Shown piece after piece: positions 44,301-55,079 of a stretch of 64,000 bases of DNA. Source of the DNA: Orychophragmus violaceus (Eukaryota; Streptophyta; Magnoliopsida; Brassicales; Brassicaceae); assembly GCA_030180135.1 (NCBI GenBank), contig CM058234.1, positions 4,774,001 through 4,838,000 on the forward strand, given 5' to 3'. Numbering within the stretch: position 1 is the stretch's first letter; every line of letters begins with the position of its first letter. The position numbers were made by a program, and so were the translations under genes. The notes beneath the pieces were generated by a model. It did no database searches, had not been told where the DNA came from, and worked only from the letters and a program-made list of their open reading frames with translations.

Positions 44301-47190
44301 TTATCCTGTCATTGTGAATGAATTGCTGAGTGATGATGAATTGATTGCCTTGACTACTGAATTGAAAAAGTTTAGGAAGGCTATAGGCTATTCTCTTGAA
44401 GATATAAAAGGGCTGTCACCTAGTTTATGTACCCATAGGATTCATCTTGAAAACGAATCTATGTCCTCAATTGAACATCAAAGAAGATTGAATCCTAATC
44501 TTAAAGAGGTAGTAAAGAAAGAAATCCTTAAGCTTCTTGATGCTGGTATAATTTACCCAATTTCGGACAGCACGTGGGTCTCTCCCGTGCACTGTGTCCC
44601 GAAAAAGGGAGGGATTACTGTAGTAAAAAGTGATAACAATGAGCTAATCCCCACTAGGACCATCACATGACACATGATGTGCATAGACTATTGGAAACTC
44701 AATGCAGCCTCTAGGAAAGATCACTTCCCTTTGCCTTTTATTGATCAGATGTTAGAAAGGCTTGCTTGCCACCCTTTTTACTGTTTTCTCGATGGGTACA
44801 GTGGGTTCTTTCAGATCCCGATACATCCCAATGATCAGGAGAAAACGACATTCACTTGTCCTTATGGCACCTTCGCATATCGAAGGATGCCATTTGGCTT
44901 GTGTAATGCACCAGCCACTTTCCAGCGGTGCATGATGTCCATTTTCTCAGATCTTATCGAGGACATTGTAGAAGTCTTTATGGATGATTTCTCTGTGTAT
45001 GGCTCCTCTTTTTCCTCTTGTTTGTTGAACTTGTGCAGGGTTTTGAAGCGATGTGAGGAGACAAACTTGGTGCTTAACTGGGAGAAGTGCCATTTCATGG
45101 TAACAGAGGGAATTGCCTTGGGTCATAAGATTTCAGAGAAGGGTATTGAGGTAGACAAGGCCAAGATATAAGTTATGACAAGTCTTCAGCCACCAAACTC
45201 AGTTAGAGGGATTCGAAGCTTCTTGGGTCACGCCGGTTTCTACAGACGGTTTATCAAGGATTTCTCCAAGATTGCTAGGCCACTCACTCGTTTACTGTGT
45301 AAGGAAGCTGACTTTGTGTTTGACGAGGAGTGTCTGGATGCATTTCACAGGATTAAAGAAGCTTTGGTTAGTGCTCCGATTGTACAAGCTCCTGACTGGG
45401 AATTGCCTTTTGAGATCATGTGTGATGCGAGTGACTATGCAGTTGGAGCAGTCCTTGGACAGAGGAAAGACAAGAAACTCCATGTCATATACTATGCTAG
45501 TAGGACATTGGATGATGCTCAAGTGAAGTATGCAACAACTGAGAAGGAGCTTCTTGCTGTGGTTTTTGCCTTTGAAAAGTTCAGATCATACTTGGTTGGG
45601 TCTAAGGTAGTGGTGTACACGGATCACGCAGCGTTGAGGTATTTGCTTGCCAAGAAGGATGCCAAGCCGAGGCTTCTAAGATGGATCTTGCTGCTACAGG
45701 AATTTGATTTGGAGATCAAAGATAAGAAGGGTATTGAAAATGGGGTAGCGGACCACTTATCAAGGCTAAGGATTGAAGATGATGTTCCTTTAGATGACTC
45801 ACTTCCGGAGGAGCAACTCATGGCTGTTAGAGCAGTCAAAGAAGCTCATAACACAAGTAGAAGGCTGGAGGAGATTGGTTCCATTGAGGACAAGGAACCG
45901 CGGTATGCAGATATAGTCAACTTCTTTGCAGTTGGGAAGGAACCACCTAGTCTAGACAGCTATCAAAGAAAGAAGTTCTTCCGGGATGTGAACACGTACT
46001 ATTGGGACAAGCCATACCTCTATACCTTATGCAAAGATCAACTCTACAGAAGATGTGTAGCAGATGAGGAGGTGGAAGGGATCCTACTACATTGTCATGG
46101 ATCACCTTATGGAGGTCACTTTGCCACATTCAAGACTGTTCAAAAGGCTCTGCAAGCTGGTTTTTGGTGGCCAACTATGTTTAAAGATGCTCAAACCTTC
46201 ATCTCAAGGTGTGATCCATGCCAAAGAAAGGGAAATATTAGCAAGAGGAATGAGATGCCTCAGAACCCAATTCTGGAGGTAGAAGTGTTTGATGTGTGGG
46301 GAATAGACTTCATGGGACCATTCCCATCCTCCTATGGGAACAACTACATATTGGTGGCGGTGGATTATGTATCCAAATGGGTTGAAGCAGTGGCAAGCCC
46401 CACCAATGACTCTAAGGTTGTTATCAAACTCTTCAAAAGCATAATATTTCCAAGATTTGGAGTCTCAAGAGTGGTGATTAGTGATGGGGGATCTCATTTC
46501 ATCAACAAGTTGTTTGAAGGGTTGATGAAGAAGTATGGAGTTAAGCATAAGGTTGCCACACCTTATCACCCTCAAACAAGTGGTCAAGTTGAAGTCTCAA
46601 ACCGACAGATAAAGGCTATCCTAGAGAAGACTTTTGGTGCTTCAAGGAAAGATTGGTCCAAGAAGCTTGATGATGCTCTGTGGGCTTATAGGACAACATT
46701 CAAAACTCCCCTTGGAACCACTCCTTTCAATATGCTGTATGGGAAGTCTTGCCATCTACCAGTTGAGGTTGAGTATAAAGCTATGTGGGCTGTCAAGTTG
46801 CTGAACTTTGACATCAAAACCGCAACTGAGAAGAGATTGATTCAGCTTAATGAATTGGATGAGATAAGACTTGAGGCTTTTGAAAGCTCAAAGATCTACA
46901 AAGAAAGAACCAAGCTCTTCCATGACAAGCTGATACTGAAGAGATAGTTCAAGGAAGGTGATCTTGTGCTTCTGTTTAACTCCCGGTTGAAGCTGTTTCC
47001 CGGGAAGCTCAAGTCTCGATGGTCGGGACCTTTCAAGGTAAAGGAGGTAAGGCCTTATGGAGCAGTTGTTCTTTGGGGAAAGTCGGAAGAAGAGTTCACC
47101 GTCAATGGTCAACGCCTCAAGCATTACTCCGCTTCAGATGCTATAGAGGAAGGGATCTCGATTCCGCTCTCTAGCCCTCCAACCGCCTAA
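41335..47190 (+). pseudogene. Athila gag-pol polyprotein with four in-frame stops
   Basis: One register from ATG 41335 (MNLRSRGLTDL, just after an ATGTCAG acceptor-like site) to TAA 47190. Stops are TAA 41590, TGA 44668, TAA 45169 and TAG 46945; no frameshift. Gag has a Gln-rich repeat before the first stop and the retrotransposon gag region (NNFEIRAMVMNMVQ onward), then a long Gln/Pro-rich part. The protease site is of the Athila kind (CDLGASASLMP). RT keeps FLDGYSG and FMDD, RNase H has CDASDYA and TDHAAL, and integrase has the HHCC region, WGIDFMGP, SDGGSHF and GQVEVSN. Apart from the stops the catalytic residues I can see are present. Confidence 0.9.
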
Positions 47191-48547
47191 AAACCCGGTT
47201 TGAAAAGTCAAGCTTACCGACTATAAACAAAAGCGCACTTGGGAGACATTCCCATGTTTATCTTTGTAAATACTCTTTTTATTGCCATGGTTGAAGTTTT
47301 TCCTTAGATTTTCATGTTTTCAGGTGCTAAATTGGTCAAAGACAGGTTGCTGGCACGAAAGGGAATTGTCTGAGAACGGGATAGCGACTTGCGGTTTGCG
47401 TCGCGGTCAACCGCAGACCGCGAGAACGTGATGAAAACCACCCGACCTATCTCGCGGTCACCGTCGCGGTAAGAGCCCAGACCGCGAGAGTCAATCGCAA
47501 ACCACCCGATCTTTCTCGCGGATCGCATCGCGGCTAAGCTCAAACCGCGACAATGGGCATGAAACTTACCGATTGTACTTGCGGTCATCATCGCGGTTTG
47601 GCCCAACCGCGAGCGTCGCCCAGGTAAGTCCTCTAACCCGAAACCGGTTTTCAAAACCGGATTTAAACCGGAATTTTGACCAAAAATTGCGATTAGACCG
47701 AGCGGGTCCCACTGTTTCCCTTTGTTTTCTCCTGCGCGTGACTCTTTCTTCCTCTGCGTTTTCTTTTGTCCAAGAAAAATCAATCTAAGTTTCAAGGTTT
47801 CAAACTCATTTATCTCACTCAATTTTCAACCAAAATTCAAGATTTAAAGCTCTAAATTCACAGTCTTCTTAGCTTTATCTCTTGCAAATCATTTTCTGCA
47901 TTCATCTCTCATCACCAATCCAAGGTATAACTTTCTCTCTTTCAATTTCGAATTTGTTCAAATTCTCAGATTTTTAGAAGTTCGAAATTGTGGTGTTTGA
48001 TTGATGATTCTTGATTAGAAACCTTTGCTAGGTTGTTCCTAGATAAAAACCCAACTCAATTTCACCCTTGGATTGCTTGAATTTGAACTTTGGTGAATTA
48101 GGGTTCTTGAGAATTTGGAATTTCGAAAATTTTGGGGGAATTCTTGTTTGATGGTTTCTATGGACTCATTAGGATGCTAGTAGCCTATGCTTGAGAGACT
48201 ACTTGATTTGCTTGAACTTCACTTCACAAAATTTTTGAAATTGCATGAGAAAGTCTCTTTGAAAGGTGAAAATGAGTTTGAAGTTGAGTTGGAGTTTGAT
48301 ATGGGTTTGATTGTATGCTTGCTTGCTTGTGAGGAGTTTATTTGATACTTGACAACTTGTGTGATTATCCAATTTGAAAATGTCACTTCTTAAGCAAATT
48401 GTCAATGTGATCAATCTTGGAGATAAGAAGAATGTCTTGTGGCTTTGTGCATTGATATTGGCTTATATTGCTTGTTGAGATGAATGTGTTGGTGGATTGA
48501 ACTTTATACTAAGACATCTCCGAGCTTTGTTGTTTTGTAGGGACATT
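47191..48547. other. Athila spacer between pol and third ORF
   Basis: No gene. It contains a second CGCGG hairpin array (47389-47614) and then pyrimidine-rich leader-like sequence. The spacer ends in TTTTGTAG (about 48540), a plausible splice acceptor just before the third-ORF start. Confidence 0.6.
47389..47614 (+). repeat. Internal four-unit hairpin array of Athila (CGCGG core)
   Basis: Units at about 47389-47424, 47450-47490, 47515-47552 and 47579-47614. Each has TGCGG or TCGCGG words followed by ACCGCGAG or ACCGCGA; spacing 61-65 bp. Unit sequences differ from the LTR array except for the core. Confidence 0.78.
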
Positions 48548-50308
48548 ATGGTCACCACACGACAACGAGCCAATGCCCCGCAAGACAAGGGAAAAGGGAA
48601 AGTTGATGAGGCACCGGTTCAACAGCCAAGTAAGAAGAAAAGAGGTGAAGGTTCTGGTACAACGAAGAAAGATACCGCACCAAGGGACAAGTCAAAGCTC
48701 CCATCTGTTAAGAGACTGTATGACCACCTCAACAAAATGAAGTGGATCCCAACGAAGTTTGGAGATTCTGAAACGCTTGCCAAGCTCGGGATATTAGAGG
48801 ATGTGCGTAACCTTCTACGCGTGCTCAACTTGGACTGCCTTATCAGTATGGCTCATCCCACTTACCAGGATGTGGCGAGCCAGTTCTTAGCCTCCCTTGA
48901 GGTAATGAAGAATGCTCACGAGCTGTATCCTGACTGCGGATATGGGATCCTCTATTACAGGATCAACGGAGAGGATTATGAGACCTCTTTTGAGGACTTA
49001 GAGGAGATCTTTGGGTTTAGAGATAAGCAACTTACCGAGGTTCCCTGGGTCCAAGGTTTGTCAGCTGCTGCATGGGCAATCATGGGTGTAGGGGTTTGGC
49101 GGCCGGGCCGCAGCAAGAGCTCCCATATAGGCCATCCCGGGCTCCGTTATATCCATCAGCTTTTAGCCAATACACTGTATGCCAGACATGATCTGGGAGG
49201 ACCCTTAGATGAGGAAATGGGGTTGATGGCATGGATGATGGCGCAGTACATCCCGCTACCGAATCTGCAGGAAGGTGCACTAGTGGATTTTCCCAGCCTC
49301 GGCTCTGCTGGACTGTTTGCCGACCGGTTGTTATACTACCAACACTGGGCATGGACCACTACTGACAAGAATCCAGAGATGCGCATCGGTGGTCTCATTA
49401 CACCCATCCTGATGCACAAGGGAATAGAATTGGGTCCAGAAACGTGTGGGTATGAGTTGATGAACATATCTTACTTGAAGAAGCATCACTTCTTGTATTC
49501 TCGGATGACCATGAGGTTCGCTTACACATTCTATGTGCGCCGCTCCGAGACAGCAAGAGTATTCCTCCCGAACACCTCTATCACGTCCCTCTCTGACCCG
49601 GAAAACCTCCGGTTCGTATTGGATGCTTCACTACTCCTCACCGAGGCCGACGAGATGATGGATCGCATTCACGCGTCCAAGAGAAGAAGGGGTAACTCCT
49701 CTCGAGCTGAGATTGACGAAGAGATACTCGATGACCTTGAGGAGCTTGTAGAGGAAGAGTCTCCTGAGCATATCTACGGTAGTGCGAGGTACCATTTCCA
49801 GCCCTATATGCAAGCTCTTCCACCAGGCCCGATCCGTGATGCGCATGGTCACATCAATGTGCTCCAACGCTGGAACAAGTTCCAGGATAGGATTAACATG
49901 AGGGTGATACAGAGCTGCAAGGACATGAAGAAGGGGTATGACGAGCTGAAGAGAGGATATGACCACATGAAAGAAGGGTGCAAGCTGATGCAGAGGCAGC
50001 TCAAATCCCTCATGGATAAGCTTAGTTGTGCCTCATCATCAGCAGTGGATGCTTCGGCGGAGCAGCCCATGCCTATGCAAATGCCGGAGTTCGATTTTGA
50101 TCAGCCTCCAGTAGCGAGGAGACACTCCTACCAAGGAGAAGGAGCATCAGGCTCAGCACCCAGACAGCGTCACAGAGCCTCCATCAGTGGCCCAAGATAC
50201 AGCGCTCGTTATTCACCAGAGCTCCCTGACAAATCATCCAGCAACGAGTCTCCATCGCTCTCCACTCCACCACCTCGGGAACCATCTCCCGAGTCTGAGA
50301 CTTTTTGA
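48548..50308 (+). CDS. Athila third ORF, ATHILA ORF-1 family-like protein
   Basis: 586 codons from ATG 48548 (MVTTRQRANAPQDKGKGK), chosen because it follows the acceptor-like TTTTGTAG and starts a basic N-terminus. The middle has a pattern typical of the plant ATHILA ORF-1 family (PF03078 type): LAKLGILEDVRNLLRVLNL, then TYQDVASQFLASLEV, then RINGEDYETSFEDLEEIFGF. A Lys-rich heptad-like region (KDMKKGYDELKRGYDHMKEG) and a Ser/Pro-rich tail follow. It sits where Athila elements carry an env-like ORF, but I see no signal peptide or convincing membrane segment. The role is unknown. The frame is intact while gag-pol has four stops. Confidence 0.7.
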   Translation: MVTTRQRANAPQDKGKGKVDEAPVQQPSKKKRGEGSGTTKKDTAPRDKSKLPSVKRLYDHLNKMKWIPTKFGDSETLAKLGILEDVRNLLRVLNLDCLISMAHPTYQDVASQFLASLEVMKNAHELYPDCGYGILYYRINGEDYETSFEDLEEIFGFRDKQLTEVPWVQGLSAAAWAIMGVGVWRPGRSKSSHIGHPGLRYIHQLLANTLYARHDLGGPLDEEMGLMAWMMAQYIPLPNLQEGALVDFPSLGSAGLFADRLLYYQHWAWTTTDKNPEMRIGGLITPILMHKGIELGPETCGYELMNISYLKKHHFLYSRMTMRFAYTFYVRRSETARVFLPNTSITSLSDPENLRFVLDASLLLTEADEMMDRIHASKRRRGNSSRAEIDEEILDDLEELVEEESPEHIYGSARYHFQPYMQALPPGPIRDAHGHINVLQRWNKFQDRINMRVIQSCKDMKKGYDELKRGYDHMKEGCKLMQRQLKSLMDKLSCASSSAVDASAEQPMPMQMPEFDFDQPPVARRHSYQGEGASGSAPRQRHRASISGPRYSARYSPELPDKSSSNESPSLSTPPPREPSPESETF

Positions 50309-51890
50309 GGTACCATCCTCGCACCATCCTGTAAATACTTGCATTTTAGATTTTCTTTTCGTTCCTTTTGAGTCTCTTTCTCAAGTTTGCTTTCACACCG
50401 AGACGGTGTGAAGTAAGTTTGGGGGAGAGACTAGTTGCTGATTTTGTGTTCTTTGCTCTTATTTTTTCTTTTTGTTTCTTGAGTCTCATGCATCTTTAAG
50501 GCATAGAAAAAACCAAAAAAAAATTGAAAAATTTCAAAAATTCTCACAAAAAGAAGCACGTAGGATTGAGTCTAGTTAGTAGTTTAGGATTCATGCATTG
50601 GGGACAATGATGATTTTGCCTTGTAGAGGCTCACCAATTAAGTTGCTTGTTGCTTTAATCAATTTTCGAAACAAAGGAAAACCCATTGCTTGACTTTGAG
50701 ATTCCGAAATTCCCTATCCTTGTGAAGCTTGCATGAATTAAACTCAATCCATTGATATTGGACTTAATTTGACTATTGAAATATCTTGCTTAGGGGCTTG
50801 AAATGCAATCCCATGATCCTTGTCCGAGTTATGCTTTCCCTTTTTACCACTCTCTTGATTAACTCGGGCAACCATTGATCTTATGATCATGGCTTCCCCT
50901 ACCCAATGAACCCAAACCTTTCCTTGAAGCCAAAGTTATTTGTGAGTGAGGCCTGTTCTTGATAGCTTTTGGCATGTGCAAAAACTTGAGAGTATCGGGA
51001 ACGACAATGGTCTTTTCTCATTTTAGCTAGCTCTATTTGCCATAAGAGTCTAGCATTAGGATGGGAAATAAGTTTGGGGGAGAGATGAGAGTTGTTTTGG
51101 GAATGAAAAGGATCAATGAAAAGTGTTTCAAAAAGGTTCAAAAAGTCACTAGGAATTCATATAAGAAGAGAGCATTGTGCAAAAAGAAAAGAAAAAGAAG
51201 TAAGTCCCCTAGATAGAATCAAAAAGAAAAGAAAGAAAAATCAAGTATTAAGAGGGGTAAGTTGTGAAAGAGTTTGCTCAAGTTTGAAAAAGAGAAAAAT
51301 CAGTTAAGTGTTTCCTAGTGACAAAGAGAAGAGAGAAAAGAGCTAAAAGGGTGAGTGTTTTGGTAATTGAGTTGGGGGTTTGGTGAGAGTTTATCTTTCA
51401 TTATGGGAATGTTTAGAAAGAAATCTTCTAGGATTGGGTAGAACAATGAGAAAAGAGCTTTGTATGCATGAATTGTTCCCTTTCTTAGATAGATTTTGTG
51501 TAATGCCAATTGCTCCTATTCTCGAGAGTTAACCACCCCAAAAGAAACTTTACTTAGCCACATCAAATAGCCTTTCTTGAACCTTGCCAATTGGGATTGA
51601 TTGATTGCCCCTTTGTGAGATCGCATTGAACTTCTAAATGAATGTAGGGATTGAGTTGATGATTGCTTGTGTTCTATAGGATCTCGGGAGTTGGAGTAGG
51701 GATTGATGGAATGGTAATGTGGAAGTACATGGATAGTTAATGATTAGAGCAACTTGTAACTTCTTTGAAAGATCTTGTATCTTGTTGTGAGTCTTGTGGT
51801 TTTGAGTCCCCACCTTCAAACCTTTTCCCCAACATGTTTTGATTGTCCTATGCTTGCTTGTGGACAAGCAAGATGCAAGTTTGTGGGAAT
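50309..51890. other. Athila 3' noncoding region with PPT and PPT-like copies
   Basis: No gene. AAGTTTGGGGGAGA occurs at about 50415 and 51069, and the final PPT, GCAAGTTTGTGGGAAT, at 51875-51890 directly before the 3' LTR. The palindromic CTTGCTTGTGGACAAGCAAG precedes it. Part is related to the internal region of the non-autonomous element. Confidence 0.65.
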
Positions 51891-53401
51891 TGATGTTCTT
51901 GAGTTTTCATGCATTTAAGGAGTTGTTTAGTTCATGTTTTGGTTTGATTTAGCTTTCCTTCTTAGCTTTTCCATGATCTTTTGTGTTGCATCTAGAGTTT
52001 AGGCATTTAGGATTAGGAATTTGTGTCTTGGTTAGTTTTGGTGTGTTCCAGGTTGATTTTTAGGTACAAAGGAGTTGGTGTGGAAAGCTTGGAGCATTGG
52101 AAACATTTGGGGATGATGAGGTGTGGAGAAATGCAAGGAGTGTCGAACAGGTTCATGTAGCGGTCTGGCTCGCGGTTGGGACGTAAACCGCGAAGCCCTG
52201 TCATGTTCCATACGTGGAGCCACGCGGTTTGGCTCGCGGACGAGGATCAGACCGCGAGAGACGTGGAGGACCAGCCGAGAAGCAACGCGGTTTGGCTCGC
52301 GGACGAGGAGTCGACCGCGAGGGATGGCTAAACCCAGAACGTGATGGCTCGCGGTTACCCTCGCGGTGTGGGGCAAACCGCGAGCCTTCCAATTTCCATT
52401 GACTTTCCAACGCTTTGACCAGTTTTACCCATGGATCCGGGTCAACACCCGGTTTGTCCCGGGTTGACCCGGTTCCGAACACTGTTCACTATTTAAGTCT
52501 TAAACCTAATTTTTGGAGAATCTTAAGCTTGTTTTTGATTTCTAAACCTTTTGTAAGAACAAGTTTAATCTTTTCTTAATCCAAGTACTTCTTTTGAGAT
52601 TTCTTGTTTAAATCTTTCATCTTTCTCTAATCCTCAATGATTTACACTATCTCTTTAGATTTTGTGGATCAAATGATGATTAGTGAGTAGTTTCTCATAG
52701 GGTTTATGGGTTAGGTAGGATTAGTGTGATTAGGGATGATTAAGGGATGTCTAGTGTTTAATCCTTCTTAAATCTCTTCTATCTATGTGTGCTTAATGCC
52801 TATTTGACCTTGATCTAGTTAAATTAGGATGTTTAGGATTTCATGCTCACCAAGTGTTCGATGAAATTCCAGTTATGGCTTAGATAGGATTTTCACATTC
52901 TAGCTCATGGGAATGAATGTCTAGAGTGATTATTAGCTGTCTAGAACTTGATTGAATGCTTGCTTGACCTTATTTCACAAATGAGAGTTTGTTCTTGAAT
53001 TAGGATTAAGTGAAGAGATTAGCTCTAAGAGATTAGGCTAATTGGCTTATTGTGTTCTTGCTAGGAGGTTAGCTTGCTTGTAGCTTGATTAGCATCCCGA
53101 GATCGTCCCGAATCTACTAGTCCATTGACCTATGCTCATAAACCTTATTCTTATCATTGATTTCTAGTTATCTCTGTTCTTGGATTGTTTAGCTCTATTT
53201 GCTTGATTTGTCTACTTTGTTTTTGTCATTAGAACTCTTAGAATCTTAGAATTTGAATCTTGAAATTGGTTAGCTTGGCTAATTTGGTTCGGTGTATTCA
53301 CTTTGGTCTAGTCCGGTCCTAAAAATGGATTGATCCCTCATTGCTACACGATAAGCATGGGGAATTGATACCCATAAATATTGGCTAAAATCTTGTTATC
53401 A
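51891..53401 (+). repeat. 3' LTR of Athila element
   Basis: 1511 bp. It carries the CGCGG hairpin array again (about 52160-52385). Small differences from the 5' LTR cluster near 52760 and 52903. Confidence 0.92.
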
Positions 53402-53406
53402 ATCAA

Positions 53407-53600
53407 CGACATTTTTGGCAAAGAACAAATGAAGAACACAGACAACTCACTATAGCTGTGATCTAAAATCCTAAGAAACTACAATAGAAACGCGACGGAA
53501 AGCAAATCGGAAAATAAATACCGGTGGAGAGCAAATTACCTTCAATTTTCTTCACTCGAGCAGAAATGAAGGAAGGACAAGCGATAGCAGACTATTTATA
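53407..53600 (-). promoter_or_regulatory. Promoter, leader and first codons of the Tat2 antisense gene
   Basis: The minus strand has TATAAATAG (53592-53600), a conserved AAG/GTAATT donor, and ATGTCG at 53412-53407. The next codon runs into the target duplication of the Athila insertion. The promoter is thus 13.7 kb from the rest of its gene. Confidence 0.55.
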
Positions 53601-53886
53601 AAGGAAATGACGGCGCCCTACCCGAGGCAGCGGTTCCCTAGGTAACGCTTCGTTGCCAGCAATTCTAAACCGGTCTAAATTCAAAAATCAACCCAAGCGG
53701 TTTTCAAACCGGTCCTTTGGGCTTCGGTACCAATCAAGAAAAGGAGTCCAAAACGGCCCGCCAAGATTGGGCCTAAAAGGTCCAGCCACGATACAGGAGT
53801 TCCGGGCCCACCAAAATCACTTCATAAACCATAGGCTAAAACTCCTCGTGAAATGCCGACTTGAGATAAATCCAAGTCGCCACACT

Positions 53887-53897
53887 GGGGGGGGGGG
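53887..53897 (+). other. Polypurine tract of Tat2
   Basis: A run of 11 G five bases before the 3' LTR. Confidence 0.7.
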
Positions 53898-53902
53898 CTT
53901 AT

Positions 53903-54451
53903 TGTTGGAGTCAAGTTTAGCACTTTCCTAAACGGTCCTATTCGTGAGTTTAGGTCGGCCCAGAATGGAAAGTCGGGAAAAGGCCCAAGACGGTAAAACT
54001 CAGGTTAAACCGGACTTAGGATGACCGACTTACATTAGGGTTTGGAAGGCGTTAACTCGAAAGGATTAAGGCGGCGCTTGGCGATATCGATGATATGGAA
54101 ATATTCCATATCTATCTAAAGTCGGGATATTGGGAAATATTCGTATTTATCTTCTATTTTTTCCTTATTTGTAAGCCGACTTGTAACCCTATAAAAGGGG
54201 AACCTATTGATCAATAATAATCATGCTTTTCTTAATATTTTTAGCCTGAGAGACTTAAGAGCATCGACTTCGACTCAAAATCTCTCCGGCGACTTTCATA
54301 GCATTCTTTACCGGCTTCCACCTCGGAAACGCCGGCATAAAACCCTAAATTCCCAAATCTCACCGCGTTCCCAAATTATTCTTTTAGAATCCCTAATTTG
54401 CAAACCCTAAAACTCTTTCTATCTTTGGGTAGACCAAGTTGAGATCTTACA
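53903..54451 (+). repeat. 3' LTR of Tat2
   Basis: 549 bp, about 10 differences from the 5' LTR; followed by the GGTAA duplication. Confidence 0.92.
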
Positions 54452-54486
54452 GGTAAGATAGAAAGGCATTGGTTATAATCTACTAG

Positions 54487-54494
54487 TATAAAAA
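54487..54494 (+). promoter_or_regulatory. TATA box of U2 snRNA gene
   Basis: TATAAAAA, 33 bp before the first base of the U2 sequence at 54520, as in plant snRNA genes. Its partner USE is at 29436-29446. Confidence 0.65.
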
Positions 54495-54519
54495 AGAAGC
54501 CGAGTCTAACTTACAATTC

Positions 54520-54703
54520 ATATCTTTTTCGGTCTTTTGGCTAAGATCAAGTGTAGTATCTGTTCTTATCAGTTTAATATCTGATATGTAGACCATCGAT
54601 ATTAACTCTGTTTTTAGTGGAGGAAATCCGTTAAGATAGCTTACTCTTTGGGCTTTCATGAGTTGCCCATGCGTTGCACTATTGCATGGGCTTGGCTCAA
54701 CCC
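54520..54703 (+). ncRNA. U2 snRNA gene copy, degenerate (probably pseudogene)
   Basis: About 184 nt that follow plant U2 closely at the 5' end: TTGGCTAAGATCAAGTGTAG includes the stretch containing the branch-point-pairing GTAGTA, and then TTCTTATCAGTTTAATATC. The 3' part has the GCGTTGCACTATTGCATGGG loop region. Compared with plant U2 as I remember it, about 10 nt (GCCCACACG-like) are missing after CCATCG, removing one side of stem IIb. The Sm-site region reads GTTTTTAG instead of ATTTTTTG. With the promoter split by Tat2 it is unlikely to make functional U2. Arabidopsis has a U2 gene inside its ZRK cluster, which fits. Confidence 0.8.
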
Positions 54704-55079
54704 GCCAAATACGCCGAAAACGAAGGAAGAAAAAGAATAAGGGTTGGACAAATGATGTAGGATTCAGCATCATCCAAAAACAGAATCTTTCTTGAGATTT
54801 TGTTTGTAAGTACATCTGTGATTCTGTATATTTCTGAAGTAAATCTATTACATTATCTATCTACATGTATCTTCTGAAGTAAATCTGTGAGAACTTGCTT
54901 GTCTCTTAAGAAAACTCAGAATTCTGCTGACTCAGACACAAACCAAAAGGAGCATGCCTAGTTTTTAAATTATGACTCATTTGTGATCTCCACATGCAGA
55001 CTTCTCATTCATGATCCGGAGACTTTTTCCACTTGGATCATGCTAGTCAACGGCTCTCCTAAGTTGCATCCTATGCATC
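54704..55079. other. Intergenic, no gene seen
   Basis: Sequence downstream of U2 with repeated CTGAAGTAAATCT words (54834-54890). No coding region supported. Confidence 0.5.

Larger units (their letters stand above)
39713..53401 (+). mobile_element. Athila-type Ty3/gypsy element nested in Tat2
   Basis: 13.7 kb. LTRs at 39713-41219 (1507 bp) and 51891-53401 (1511 bp), TGATGTTC...TTATCA, differ by about ten small changes (under 1%). The target duplication ATCAA is at 39708-39712 and 53402-53406. PBS is TGGCGCCGTTGCC (tRNA-Asp type, 13-nt match) and PPT is GCAAGTTTGTGGGAAT. It contains gag-pol with four in-frame stops and a third ORF of the ATHILA ORF-1 family type after pol. The insertion interrupts codon 4 of the Tat2 antisense gene. 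Confidence 0.94.
29451..54451 (+). mobile_element. Tat2: Tat-lineage Ty3/gypsy element, split by Athila
   Basis: 549-bp LTRs at 29451-29999 and 53903-54451 differ at about 10 sites (about 1.8%). The target duplication GGTAA is at 29446-29450 and 54452-54456. The PBS and PPT are like those of Tat1. It holds a full-length gag-pol frame with three stops, a minisatellite, and the antisense spliced gene. An Athila element (39713-53401) is inserted in that antisense gene. Without Athila the element would be about 11.3 kb. Confidence 0.93.

Noticed and set aside
48548..50308. Envelope protein function for the third Athila ORF
   Set aside because: No signal peptide, membrane segment or furin-like site is visible; position alone is not enough.
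54483..54815. 110-codon antisense frame over the U2 region
   Set aside because: It is antisense to a recognisable snRNA and has no protein features.
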